Shown here: positions 8,082 through 16,007 of the stretch, one piece after another
Position numbering within the stretch: the stretch's first letter is position 1
Layout: each line of letters begins with the position of its first letter
From: JBEEJZ01 sp046046915
GTDB lineage: Bacteria; Pseudomonadota; Gammaproteobacteria; Burkholderiales; Burkholderiaceae_C
Direction: 5' to 3'
Assembly (NCBI GenBank): GCA_046046915.1
Contig: JBJOIT010000026.1
Span: forward strand, 1-45,038
Length of the DNA: 45,038 nucleotides
Translations under genes and position numbers: made by a program
The notes under the pieces: model-generated
Databases searched by the model: none
What the model saw: only the letters and a program-made list of their open reading frames with translations
Told to the model about the DNA's origin: nothing

Positions 8082-9406
8082 CCCAAAGACTCCACAGAAT
8101 CCACATGACCTCCACCTCAGAGCTGCTCGATTCCTTGGCCGTGCCCTTGCATCTGCGTGACTTTGCGCCCACGCCGGCGGCTGCTATCGCCCGTTTGGCC
8201 TGCGTACACCCCGGCCACTACGCCCGCACACGCAACGCGCTGGATGGCGCGGTCTCCGGCCTATCGCCGTACTTCACCCATGGTGTGCTTGGCTTGCGGG
8301 AAGCAGCCACCCAGGTGGCGCATCGGCACGCCCTGAGTTTTGACGACAAGCTGGTGGCCGAGTGGGCATGGCGGGCCTTCTATCACCACGTTTGGCACCA
8401 TGCGGCTGACGGTGGTCACGCCATTCTGCGTGACCTGCGCAGCCCACCAGTTTGGCCCGGTCAATACGCACAGGCGCTGCCTGCCGACATCCGCGAAGGC
8501 CGCACCGGCGTGGGGGCCGTAGACGCCGCTGTGCGCGTTTTGTACGCCACGGGCTACCTGCACAACCATGCGCGTATGTGGCTGGCCAGCTACGTTGTGC
8601 ACCTGCGCAAGGTGCACTGGCGCGCGGGCGCGGACTGGCTTTACGGCCATTTGCTCGATGGTGACCTGGCGTCCAACCACCTCAGTTGGCAATGGGTAGC
8701 CGGCACGTTTTCCATCAAGCCTTACCTCTTCAATGCCGAGAACGTGGCCCGCTATGCCCCGGCAGGTTGCGATGCCTGGCTCAGCCACAAGACTGTGGTG
8801 GACCAAAGCTACGAGGCCTTGGAGCAGATTGCCCGTTATCAGGGTGATGTGGGGCTACAGCCGGGCTGGCATCCAGGCGTTGACGAACCCGCGCTGCTGC
8901 CCAGGCCATCTGCCGAGAGGCTGAGCGCTTGCAATGTCGAGCAGGCACCGTGGCTGCCGCAGATAGCCGGGAGAGCGGTGGTGCTGGTTCATCCCTGGGC
9001 CATCGGGTCGGCGCCGCCAGACGGCAATGCCGACGCTCCGCTGCGCCTGGGGGTCATTCACACGCCTGCGCATGTGGCCTGGCCCTGGTCTGATTTGCGC
9101 TGGGGGTTTGTGGTGCAGGCCATGACCCAGACCTGCGACCTGTTGTGGATGGGTGATCTGCGCCAGCTCGATCTGCGTGCCGCGCGGTCCGTGCACATGA
9201 CGCCCGTGCTCCAGCCGGGCTATGACGACATCGTCCATCACATGGCGTTGCCGCCAGGCGGATGCCTACCGCTGATGGACACCCCCTTGTTTCCCGAGCC
9301 CGGCGCTGCTTGCAGCTCGTTCAGCCGTTACTACGCGGCTGTGCGCAAAGGCGCCGTCTCATTTGATACCCTCTGCACCTTGCCGCGCCAGGAGACCCTG
9401 TTTTGA
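8078..9406 (+). CDS. Photolyase-superfamily FAD-binding protein with domains in reversed order
   Basis: The 442-residue product starts directly with a photolyase FAD-binding domain (about 20-270): SGLSPYFTHGVLGLREA, REGRTGVGAVDAAVR, ATGYLHNHARM and LLDGDLASNHLSWQWVAG are clear matches to the flavin pocket. It lacks the usual N-terminal antenna domain. Instead, after a linker, residues about 285-440 form an unusual alpha/beta-looking segment beginning RAVVLVHPWAIGSAP and continuing LRLGVIHTPAHVAWPWSDL, which by eye resembles the antenna domain itself. A second start is possible at MTSTSELL (8105). It overlaps DUF2256 upstream and the DUF3429 gene downstream. Light-driven repair or sensing is likely, but biochemical activity is unknown. 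Confidence 0.85.
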   Translation: MTQRLHRIHMTSTSELLDSLAVPLHLRDFAPTPAAAIARLACVHPGHYARTRNALDGAVSGLSPYFTHGVLGLREAATQVAHRHALSFDDKLVAEWAWRAFYHHVWHHAADGGHAILRDLRSPPVWPGQYAQALPADIREGRTGVGAVDAAVRVLYATGYLHNHARMWLASYVVHLRKVHWRAGADWLYGHLLDGDLASNHLSWQWVAGTFSIKPYLFNAENVARYAPAGCDAWLSHKTVVDQSYEALEQIARYQGDVGLQPGWHPGVDEPALLPRPSAERLSACNVEQAPWLPQIAGRAVVLVHPWAIGSAPPDGNADAPLRLGVIHTPAHVAWPWSDLRWGFVVQAMTQTCDLLWMGDLRQLDLRAARSVHMTPVLQPGYDDIVHHMALPPGGCLPLMDTPLFPEPGAACSSFSRYYAAVRKGAVSFDTLCTLPRQETLF

Positions 9407-9900
9407 ATTCTGACCCCATCCCCGCATCTACCTCTGCGACCGCCCACGCGAGCCCACCCCCGGCGCCTGGTCGTTCCGAGCCCCCCTTGTGGGTCTTGCG
9501 CCTGGGTTACGCTGGACTGGCGCCTTTTGTGATTGGCGCCTTGACCGTTTGGCTGGTGAGCCATGACCTTACGCCCTTTGCCATGCTGGGCCTGGCGGCT
9601 TATGCCGCCGTGATAGCCAGCTTTCTGGGCGGCATTTACTGGGGGCTGGCCATGCGCGAGGGGCAGGCCTCGCCGCTGTTTCCCTTTGTCTGGGGCGTTG
9701 TGCCCAGTTTAGTGGCAGCGGTGGCCGTCATCATGCCGCCATGGGCAGGGCTGGTGGTGCTGGGTTTTTTGCTGATCGCCTGCTATCTGGTGGACCGCAA
9801 GCAGTACCGGCTGTTTCACATGAACGGTTGGCTCACCCTGCGCTTTCGACTGACGGTGGTGGCTAGCCTGTGCTGCTTTCTGGGGGCCTCGGGGGTTTGA
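9403..9900 (+). CDS. DUF3429 membrane protein
   Basis: This 165-residue protein has a Pro/Ser-rich N-terminus and then about four to five membrane segments, with GYAGLAPFVIGAL, FLGGIYWGLAM and YLVDRK as recognisable DUF3429 motifs. The start is TTG at 9403, supported by GGAG eight bases upstream and by homology-like sequence following; the TTG overlaps the stop of the preceding gene (TTGA). Its function is unknown. Its place at the end of a tightly overlapping operon with two flavoproteins suggests a linked role, as DUF3429 genes often sit near photolyases in proteobacteria. Confidence 0.87.
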   Translation: MNSDPIPASTSATAHASPPPAPGRSEPPLWVLRLGYAGLAPFVIGALTVWLVSHDLTPFAMLGLAAYAAVIASFLGGIYWGLAMREGQASPLFPFVWGVVPSLVAAVAVIMPPWAGLVVLGFLLIACYLVDRKQYRLFHMNGWLTLRFRLTVVASLCCFLGASGV

Positions 9901-9954
9901 ACCCCAGTCATTGGTCGTCCAGCTTTTTCTAGTCGCTCAAGAGTCCGCCCAGGT

Positions 9955-10281
9955 CTAGTCCCATGCAAAGGCCTGTGCCAGGGCCTCGCCTAGCAGCAGT
10001 GGTCCGGTCAAGGTCAAGGTGTGAGTGATGCGACCATCTTCCTGCCAACTGGCGTGGTGCGCATCCCACAGGCCCCCATCGTCCAGCGGGGCCGGCGCTG
10101 CTCCCAGATGGCGATGGGCCCAGTCCAGCACGGCCTTGATTTCCGCCTCTACGGCGGCCGTTTGCTCAGGGCGCACGCTGGCCATGGCATCCCAGGTGCC
10201 CGTGCCGTCGCCATCGTCGCTGGCTTCAAAACTCAGGTAGTGCAGTGGCTGTGCTTGATGCATGGTGTGCGGCCTATTCAT
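9955..10281 (-). CDS. Small hypothetical protein downstream of the MocR gene
   Basis: This acidic 108-residue protein is not recognised. It has no membrane segment or signal peptide. It contains LHYLSFEASDDGDGTGTWDAMAS near the start, a helical central part rich in Ala and Glu, and a Leu-rich end. The ATG at 10281 overlaps the MocR stop by eight bases, which suggests coupled translation. A second in-frame ATG (MHQAQP, 10263) is possible. The coherent amino-acid composition and the operon-like overlap support it as a real gene. The function is unknown. Confidence 0.65.
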   Translation of the reverse strand: MNRPHTMHQAQPLHYLSFEASDDGDGTGTWDAMASVRPEQTAAVEAEIKAVLDWAHRHLGAAPAPLDDGGLWDAHHASWQEDGRITHTLTLTGPLLLGEALAQAFAWD

Positions 10282-10286
10282 AGGCC
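10271..10286. repeat. 16-base palindrome over a stop/start overlap
   Basis: GGCCTAT-TC-ATAGGCC is perfectly symmetric outside its two central bases. It covers the MocR stop codon and the start codon of the small downstream gene, so it would form a short hairpin in the mRNA at the coupling point. Its role is unproven. Confidence 0.4.
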
Positions 10287-11614
10287 AACTCGTCGATGGT
10301 CATGCGTACCAGCGGCAAGGCGCGCTGCAAGGTCTCCATGGAGGCGGCTCCGAGACTGAGGCGGATGGCGCGCGGCGCGTGGGGGCCTGCGGCGAAGGCG
10401 GTCGCCGGTGCCACGGCAATGCCCAGGTCGGCCAATCGCAGCGTCAGTGGCTCGGGGCGCACGGCCTCGGGCAGGTGCACCCAGACGAAAAATGACTCGG
10501 GGTTGGCCTGCAGGCGCAGACCGCTCAGGCAGGTTTGGGCCAGCGCCTGGCGTTGCCGGGCGGCGTCGCGCTTGGCCTCTTCCAGTCGTAAGACCTCACC
10601 GCTGACGATCCAGTGTGTGGCCAGCGCAGCGTTGAGGCTGGGCTGGCTCCAGGTCAGCGCCCGCAGGCTGCGCTCGAAACGGGGCGCCAATTGCGGCGGC
10701 ACCACCATGAAACCCAGGCGCACGCCGCCCCCTACGCTTTTGCTGAGGCTGGACACGTACACGGTGCGCTCCGGGGCCAGGGCGGCCAGGGGCGCAGGCG
10801 CGTTGGATACCAAAAACGCGTAAGCAGCGTCCTCGATCAGCCACACCTTGTGCTCGCGTGCCAAGGCAACTAACGCTTGGCGATCGGGCTCGCTCATGAC
10901 CCAGCCGGTCGGGTTGTGCAAGGTGGGCATGGTGTAGATGGCCCTCACCGGACGGCGGCGCAGCAGTTCGGCCAGCGCTTGTAGGTCTGGCCCGCCCTGC
11001 GGGTGCCAACGCAGGGCCTGGATGTCCAGCATGTGGGTCTGGCCCAAGGCCAGCATGCCCGGGTAGCTCATGTCGTCGACCACCATCACGTCGCCGGGTT
11101 GCAGCAAAGACATCACGGTGCAGGCCAGGCCCTGCTGTGCGCCACCCACCAGCATCACCTGGTCGGCGTCCACGGCCAGCCCCCGATTGCGCAGATGGCG
11201 CGCCACGGCGTCGCGGTGCTGCCAGGCACCCGCCAGAGGCTGCACCTCCATCAGGGCCGCCAGCTCGCCAGCGTCGGTGAGGGCCTGCCAGGCACTGGCC
11301 AGCAATGTGCCGGCGTCGGGGGTGTGCGGATAGGTAAAGGCCAGGTCCACCGGAGCCGTTTGGGGCATGGCCGCGTGCAGGCTGTGGTCGGCGCCGCTGG
11401 GCCATTCGCGCACATAAGTGCCGCGCCCGGTCTCGCCCGCGACCAGTGCCATCTCTTGTAGCGTGGCGTACACCTTGCTAGCGGTGGCCAGGGCCACGCC
11501 ATGCTCGCGGGCAAAGGCGCGGTGCGTGGGCAGGCGGCTGCCTGCGGGCCAGCGACCGGCCCGGATGGCTGTGCTCATGGCATCGACCAAGGCCTGGTGT
11601 CGTGTGGTGTTCAT
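10274..11614 (-). CDS. MocR-family regulator (GntR helix-turn-helix plus aminotransferase domain)
   Basis: The 446-residue product has an N-terminal winged helix of the GntR type (about 5-70, with SRLPTHRAFAREHGVALAT) joined to a fold-type I aminotransferase-like domain (about 95-440). The PLP-binding lysine is expected in SSLSKSVGGG, and the YTMPTLHNPTG stretch is typical. MocR/PdxR-type proteins use PLP and often an amino acid or amine as effector. The gene is divergent from a LysE-family exporter, and the 55-base gap holds a long inverted repeat suited to the widely spaced half-sites that MocR dimers bind. It probably regulates the exporter and itself. Confidence 0.92.
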   Translation of the reverse strand: MNTTRHQALVDAMSTAIRAGRWPAGSRLPTHRAFAREHGVALATASKVYATLQEMALVAGETGRGTYVREWPSGADHSLHAAMPQTAPVDLAFTYPHTPDAGTLLASAWQALTDAGELAALMEVQPLAGAWQHRDAVARHLRNRGLAVDADQVMLVGGAQQGLACTVMSLLQPGDVMVVDDMSYPGMLALGQTHMLDIQALRWHPQGGPDLQALAELLRRRPVRAIYTMPTLHNPTGWVMSEPDRQALVALAREHKVWLIEDAAYAFLVSNAPAPLAALAPERTVYVSSLSKSVGGGVRLGFMVVPPQLAPRFERSLRALTWSQPSLNAALATHWIVSGEVLRLEEAKRDAARQRQALAQTCLSGLRLQANPESFFVWVHLPEAVRPEPLTLRLADLGIAVAPATAFAAGPHAPRAIRLSLGAASMETLQRALPLVRMTIDELAYE

Positions 11615-11622
11615 GTGTGACT

Positions 11623-11650
11623 AGGACAATTTTTTGATTGTATTGGTCCT
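11623..11650. promoter_or_regulatory. Probable MocR operator
   Basis: AGGACAAT and ATTGGTCCT form inverted half-sites about 11 bases apart (one base gap in the left arm), centred in the space between the divergent MocR and LysE-type genes. A TTGATT that could act as -35 for the exporter lies inside it, so bound regulator would cover the promoter. The assignment is by symmetry and position. Confidence 0.55.
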
Positions 11651-11669
11651 TGCTTTTAAGCTGAGAGCC

Positions 11670-12278
11670 ATGAACACGCTGACCCTATCCACCGTGAGTG
11701 CCTGCGCCCTGTTTGCCCTGGCAACCTCCATCACCCCGGGGCCCAACAACACCATGCTGCTGGCATCGGGCGTGAACTTTGGTTTTCGCCGCACCGTGCC
11801 GCATCTGCTGGGGGTGAGCGGCGGGCTGGGGTTGATCTTGTTGCCGGCCAGTGCGGGGCTGCAAGCGCTGGTGGTATCCCAGCCGGCATTTCATGAACTG
11901 TTGCGCTGGCTGGGATCGGCCTATCTGCTCTGGTTGGCTTGGGGCCTGGCCCGCACCGAGGCATCGTCCATTCAGGCCGCCGGCACGACGGCTCGCCCGA
12001 TGGGCTTTTGGGCTGCTGCGGCGTTTCAGTGGGTCAATCCCAAAGTGTGGGTGATGGTGCTGGGCTTTTTCAGCACCTATGTGCCGGCGCAAGCCACCTT
12101 GTCCCAGGCCATGACTCTGTCGCTGCTGTTTTGCCTGGTCAACCTGCCCTGTGTGGGCAGCTGGGCCCTGCTGGGCCAGCACCTGCGCCGCTGGCTGGAG
12201 CCCCCCACCCGCCGGCGCTGGTTCAACCGGAGCATGGGCGCGATGCTGGCGCTGTCGGTGGTGGGGAATTGGGTGTGA
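11670..12278 (+). CDS. LysE-family amino-acid/metabolite exporter
   Basis: The 202-residue inner-membrane protein belongs to the LysE/RhtB translocators. It has about six membrane helices, the family signature TPGPNNTMLLASG near residues 26-38, and FQWVNPKVWVMVLGFF in the middle. The ATG at 11670 is preferred over an in-frame ATG at 11634, because the signature then falls at the usual distance and the upstream stretch overlaps the operator. Divergent transcription from a MocR regulator suggests export controlled by an amino acid or amine. The substrate cannot be read from sequence. Confidence 0.9.
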   Translation: MNTLTLSTVSACALFALATSITPGPNNTMLLASGVNFGFRRTVPHLLGVSGGLGLILLPASAGLQALVVSQPAFHELLRWLGSAYLLWLAWGLARTEASSIQAAGTTARPMGFWAAAAFQWVNPKVWVMVLGFFSTYVPAQATLSQAMTLSLLFCLVNLPCVGSWALLGQHLRRWLEPPTRRRWFNRSMGAMLALSVVGNWV

Positions 12279-12287
12279 TGCTAAGGC

Positions 12288-12656
12288 TTAAAGATGGGTT
12301 GGATCCGCTTTGGCATATTCCGCCACTTTTTCAGATACCCGCGCAACTGCGGATTGGTAAACCACGTTGTCCTCGCGTTTGTCCACCGCCATCACGATGA
12401 CGATCAGCACGTCATCCTGCACCCCATAGACCAAGCGATAGCCCTGTTTATTGAGTTTGATTTTGTAGTACCCAGCGAGCGCCCCGTGCAGCGCAGCGCC
12501 CGGGATGTGCGGGTTGTCCAGCCGTTTTTTGAGTAACTTGCGCAAAGGCTCTTTTACTGAGCCATCCAACTTTTGCCATTCAGCCCAAGCGCTTGGGACA
12601 AACTGCAAGCGGTACCTGTGTTTGCCAGCCGTTTGAGCCGCATCAGATGGCGTCAA
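12288..12656 (-). CDS. RelE/ParE-superfamily toxin
   Basis: This basic 122-residue protein resembles RelE-type mRNA interferases: YRLQFVPSAWAEWQKLD at the first strand/helix, LRKLLKKRLDNP, GYYKIKLNKQGYRLVYGV, then VIVMAVDKRED near the end. The RLVY segment and the C-terminal KRE(D)xVY are characteristic. It would cleave mRNA at the ribosome when free of antitoxin. It overlaps the antitoxin gene by 14 bases (12643-12656) in the usual antitoxin-first order. A later start at about MTPSD+10 is possible because the first dozen residues are not family-like. Confidence 0.88.
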   Translation of the reverse strand: MTPSDAAQTAGKHRYRLQFVPSAWAEWQKLDGSVKEPLRKLLKKRLDNPHIPGAALHGALAGYYKIKLNKQGYRLVYGVQDDVLIVIVMAVDKREDNVVYQSAVARVSEKVAEYAKADPTHL

Positions 12657-12894
12657 TGTCCATCTCTATGGCCTGTGCCCGTTCTCCCATGCGTGCCAAA
12701 ACGGTCCGGCCTAACTCCTGATCCGCTAGCTCTTCCAGCATGGCCTCAAACAAGGCGGGCTCAATCATGTAAAACGCAGCCTTGTTATGGTTCAGCACTG
12801 CCACCGGTCTGCTGTGGGCTTCACGCAAAACAGCCGCAGGATTTCGTTTGAACTCGGACATGCTGACCATGACATCGGCGTAAATAGCTTCCAT
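12643..12894 (-). CDS. Phd/YefM-type antitoxin
   Basis: This 83-residue protein begins with the short Phd/StbD-like DNA-binding region (VSMSEFKRNPAAVLREA) and continues PVAVLNHNKAAFYMIEP, the conserved beta hairpin and helix of the family. The acidic C-terminal half would wrap the toxin. GGAG with a six-base spacer precedes the ATG. Its gene lies first in the pair, and a palindrome overlaps its leader, consistent with autoregulation by the toxin-antitoxin complex. Confidence 0.9.
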   Translation of the reverse strand: MEAIYADVMVSMSEFKRNPAAVLREAHSRPVAVLNHNKAAFYMIEPALFEAMLEELADQELGRTVLARMGERAQAIEMDIDAI

Positions 12895-12898
12895 GGGT

Positions 12899-12947
12899 GA
12901 CTCCTAATTTGGAGCCAATTATGGCGCTTTTTGTAGCGATGTGAAAA
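12899..12947 (-). promoter_or_regulatory. Promoter and operator of the toxin-antitoxin pair
   Basis: On the minus strand TTTTCA (12947-12942), an 18-base spacer and CATAAT (12923-12918) form a plausible sigma-70 promoter. GGCTCC-AAATTA-GGAGTC (12916-12899) is an imperfect palindrome between the -10 box and the ATG that also contains the ribosome-binding site. It is a candidate site for autorepression. Confidence 0.5.
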
Positions 12948-12960
12948 CCCTGTCCCGCAA

Positions 12961-12985
12961 TAGAAAACGGCACCCGAAGGTGCCG
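12961..12985 (-). terminator. Intrinsic terminator of glcB
   Basis: On the minus strand CGGCACC, a TTCG tetraloop and GGTGCCG are followed by TTTTCTA. The seven-base GC-rich stem with a stable loop and U-tract starts 22 bases after the malate synthase stop. Confidence 0.88.
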
Positions 12986-13007
12986 CCTTTGTCCAAACGC
13001 CGCGTCG

Positions 13008-15215
13008 TTACGCTGCTGCCTTCACCTTCAAACGCCAGGCATGCAGCAGGGGCTCGGTGTAGCCGCTGGGTTGTTCCAGGCCCTTGAAGACCAGGTCGCA
13101 GGCGGCCTGGTAGGCCATGGAGGTTTTGAAGTGGCCGGCCATGGGCTGGTACAGCGGGTCGGCGGCGTTTTGCTTGTCCACCACGGCGGCCATGCGCTCG
13201 AAGGTTTCAGTGATCTGCGCTTGGGTCACCACACCGTGCAACAGCCAGTTGGCCATGTGCTGACTCGAGATGCGCAGCGTGGCGCGGTCTTCCATCAGGC
13301 CGACGTTGTGGATGTCGGGCACCTTGGAGCAGCCCACGCCCTGGTCCACCCAGCGCACCACATAACCCAGAATGCCCTGCGCGTTGTTGTCCAGCTCTTG
13401 CTGCTTCTCGGCGGCCGTCCAGTGGGGGGTAGCGGTCACGGGGATGGTCAGCAGGCCGGTCAGCAAGGTGTCGCGTTCGGTCTTGAGCTTGATTTTTTCC
13501 AGGCCCTTTTGCACGTCGCTCACCAGCACCTGGTGGTAGTGCAGGGCGTGCAGCGTGGCGCCAGTGGGGCTGGGCACCCAGGCGGTGTTGGCACCGGCCT
13601 TGGGGTGGGCAATCTTTTGCTCCAGCATGGCGGCCATCAGGTCGGGCATGGCCCACATGCCCTTGCCGATTTGTGCCTTGCCGCGCAGGCCGCAGCTCAG
13701 GCCCACCAGCACGTTGTTGCGCTCATAAGACTGTATCCAGGCGCTGCTCTTCATGTCGCCCTTGCGCAGCATGGGGCCGGCATGCATGGCGGTGTGCATT
13801 TCGTCGCCGGTGCGGTCCAGGAAGCCGGTGTTGATGAAGGCGATGCGGCTGCTGGCGGCGGCGATGCAGGCCTTCAGGTTGACGCTGGTGCGGCGCTCTT
13901 CGTCCATGATGCCGAGCTTGACCGTGTTTTCAGGCAAGCCCAGCATTTTTTCTACGCGACTGAACAGTTCGGCCGCAAACGCGACTTCAGCTGGGCCGTG
14001 CATCTTGGGCTTGACGATGTAAACGCTGCCCTTGCGGGAATTGCGGATGGCGTCTTTTTTGCTCTTGGCCAGGTCGTGCAGGGCGATGGTGGTGGTGACC
14101 ACAGCATCCATGATGCCTTCGGGGATTTCGCGGGTAGCGCCGTCCTTGGCGGTGTACAGGATGGCCGGGTTGGTCATCAGGTGGCCCACGTTGCGCACAA
14201 ACATCAGTGAGCGACCGTGCAGGCGCACCTCGCCCTTGCCGTCAGGCGCGGTGTAAAGGCGATCGGGGTTGAGGCCACGGGTAAAGCTCTGGCCGCCCTT
14301 GCTCACTTCTTCGGTCAGGGTGCCTTTCAGGATGCCCAGCCAATTGCCATAGGCCAGCACCTTGTCGTCAGCGTCTACCACGGCCACCGAGTCTTCAAGG
14401 TCGAGGATGGTGGACAAGGCGGCTTCGAGCACCAGGTCGCTCACACCGGCGGCGTCGCTGGCGCCGATGGTGGTGCTGCGGTCGATCTGGATATCCAGGT
14501 GCAGGCCGTTGTGCTGCAACAACACCGATGAGGGGGCCGAGGCCTTGCCCTGGTAGCCGATGAGCTGATCGGGGTTCGCCAAGGAGGTGCTGCCACCCTC
14601 CTTGAGCTTGACCGACAGCTTGCCAGCCTTAATGACGTAGCCCGCTGCATCCACATGAGAACCCTTCTTGAGCGGCGCGGTGCGGTCCAGCACATGGCGG
14701 GCGTATTCGATCACCTTGGCGCCGCGCACCGGGTTGTAGGCCTTGCCTTTTTCTGCGCCACCGGTGTCGGGGATGGCATCTGTGCCGTATAGGGCGTCAT
14801 ACAGACTGCCCCAGCGGGCGTTGGCAGCGTTCAAGGCGTAGCGGGCGTTCAGGATGGGCACCACCAGCTGGGGGCCGGCCTGCTTGGCCAGTTCAGCATC
14901 AACCTTGGTGGTAGTGGCTTTCACCTTGTCGGGCTGGGGCACCAGGTAGCCGATTTTTTCAAGAAAGGCGCGGTAGGCAGCCATGTCGGCAATCGGGCCG
15001 GGGTGGGACTTGTGCCAGGCGTCCAGCTCGGTTTGCAGGCGGTCGCGCTCGGCCAGCAAGGCGATGTTCTTGGGCGCCAGGTCGGCCACGATGGCATCAA
15101 AGCCCTTCCAGAAGGTCGCGGGCTTGATGCCCGTGCCGGGCAACACCTGTTCGTTGATGAAGGTGTGCAGATGGCTGGCCACTTGCAGGCGGTGTGCTTG
15201 GGTTCTTTGCGTCAT
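13008..15215 (-). CDS. glcB: Malate synthase G
   Basis: The 735-residue enzyme condenses glyoxylate with acetyl-CoA to malate. Its length fits the monomeric G isoform (about 720-735), not the shorter A form. Visible active-site regions are HGRSLMFVRNVGHLM (containing the catalytic Arg), GIMDEERRTSVNLKACI and INTGFLDRTGDEMHT (metal-binding acids), and GLMEDRATLRISSQHM (catalytic Asp). GGAG lies ten bases before the ATG. The gene follows an L-2-haloacid dehalogenase gene by 69 bases on the same strand and ends in a clear terminator, so the two probably form one transcript. Glycolate oxidase and hydroxypyruvate isomerase genes nearby fit a role in using two-carbon acids. Confidence 0.97.
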   Translation of the reverse strand: MTQRTQAHRLQVASHLHTFINEQVLPGTGIKPATFWKGFDAIVADLAPKNIALLAERDRLQTELDAWHKSHPGPIADMAAYRAFLEKIGYLVPQPDKVKATTTKVDAELAKQAGPQLVVPILNARYALNAANARWGSLYDALYGTDAIPDTGGAEKGKAYNPVRGAKVIEYARHVLDRTAPLKKGSHVDAAGYVIKAGKLSVKLKEGGSTSLANPDQLIGYQGKASAPSSVLLQHNGLHLDIQIDRSTTIGASDAAGVSDLVLEAALSTILDLEDSVAVVDADDKVLAYGNWLGILKGTLTEEVSKGGQSFTRGLNPDRLYTAPDGKGEVRLHGRSLMFVRNVGHLMTNPAILYTAKDGATREIPEGIMDAVVTTTIALHDLAKSKKDAIRNSRKGSVYIVKPKMHGPAEVAFAAELFSRVEKMLGLPENTVKLGIMDEERRTSVNLKACIAAASSRIAFINTGFLDRTGDEMHTAMHAGPMLRKGDMKSSAWIQSYERNNVLVGLSCGLRGKAQIGKGMWAMPDLMAAMLEQKIAHPKAGANTAWVPSPTGATLHALHYHQVLVSDVQKGLEKIKLKTERDTLLTGLLTIPVTATPHWTAAEKQQELDNNAQGILGYVVRWVDQGVGCSKVPDIHNVGLMEDRATLRISSQHMANWLLHGVVTQAQITETFERMAAVVDKQNAADPLYQPMAGHFKTSMAYQAACDLVFKGLEQPSGYTEPLLHAWRLKVKAAA

Positions 15216-15284
15216 GGTTGAGGTGCTCCAGGAAGTGTTGAAACGGTAAAAACAGGTGTCTTGTGTGGCCAGCCAGAAACGTGC

Positions 15285-16007
15285 CTAAGCGTCAAAAAAG
15301 CCTAGCACGTCGCGCAAGGTGCTGCCTGTGCGTGCTGGCTGGGTGCCCAGCTCTTCAAACGGAGCGTTCGCACGGTTCACCCAGAGCGTCTGGTAGCCGT
15401 ACCAGGTGGCTGCCAGCGCATCCCAGCCGTTGCTGCTGACAAAAACGATCTGGCTGGCGTTGAGCTTGCAGGCTTGCTCGCCCAGCGCGTAGGCGTCGGG
15501 GTGAGTTTTGTACTTGCGGATACCGTCCACGCTGATGACGTGGTCCAGCAGCCCGTCCAGCCCGGCAGATTTGACCGCCATATTCAGCATGGCCGGGTCG
15601 CCATTGCTCAGGATGCCCGTCTGGATGCCGCGCGATTTCAGGGTGCTCAGCACCTCCCGGTTTTCCGGAAAGGCACTGAGGTGGTGGTACTGGTTGAGCA
15701 ACTGTTCCACCTTGGTGTCGAAATCGCTGGTGGCCCACTGGGTGTGGTCGTAGCCGGCCGTTTTCTTGATGGCATAAACAAGTGCGGCACGAGTCAGCTG
15801 CCAAAAGGGCTGGTAGTGCTTGCCATGGTTGCTGGTGGTCACCAACCGGGTGTATTCGATCTGCTTGTCGCGCCACAGCACGCTGAGCGCCTGGCCTTTG
15901 CCAGGAAACATCTGCTCGGCCAGCAAGGCCACGCTGTACACGTCAAACAAGGTGCCGTAGGCGTCAAACAAAACAGCTTGCGGCGCGGCAGATCGGGTAA
16001 TGCTCAT
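15285..16007 (-). CDS. Type II (L-2-)haloacid dehalogenase
   Basis: This 240-residue HAD-superfamily hydrolase carries the full set of L-2-haloacid dehalogenase positions: the nucleophile in FDAYGTLFDV (Asp15 from this start), the Arg of LWRDKQIEYTRL, SNGDP, KTHPDAYALG (Lys and Tyr) and SSNGWDA with the Asn, Trp and Asp that mark true dehalogenases. It would hydrolyse L-2-haloacids to D-2-hydroxyacids, for example chloroacetate to glycolate. An ATG six codons upstream (16025) is also open; 16007 gives the usual family N-terminus. It precedes glcB by 69 bases, so glycolate or glyoxylate formed could feed malate synthase. Confidence 0.9.
   Translation of the reverse strand: MSITRSAAPQAVLFDAYGTLFDVYSVALLAEQMFPGKGQALSVLWRDKQIEYTRLVTTSNHGKHYQPFWQLTRAALVYAIKKTAGYDHTQWATSDFDTKVEQLLNQYHHLSAFPENREVLSTLKSRGIQTGILSNGDPAMLNMAVKSAGLDGLLDHVISVDGIRKYKTHPDAYALGEQACKLNASQIVFVSSNGWDALAATWYGYQTLWVNRANAPFEELGTQPARTGSTLRDVLGFFDA

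Noticed and set aside
13041..14210. 389-codon open frame on the plus strand opposite glcB
   Set aside because: It is antisense to strongly conserved malate synthase sequence and has a low-complexity Gly/His/Val composition typical of a shadow frame.
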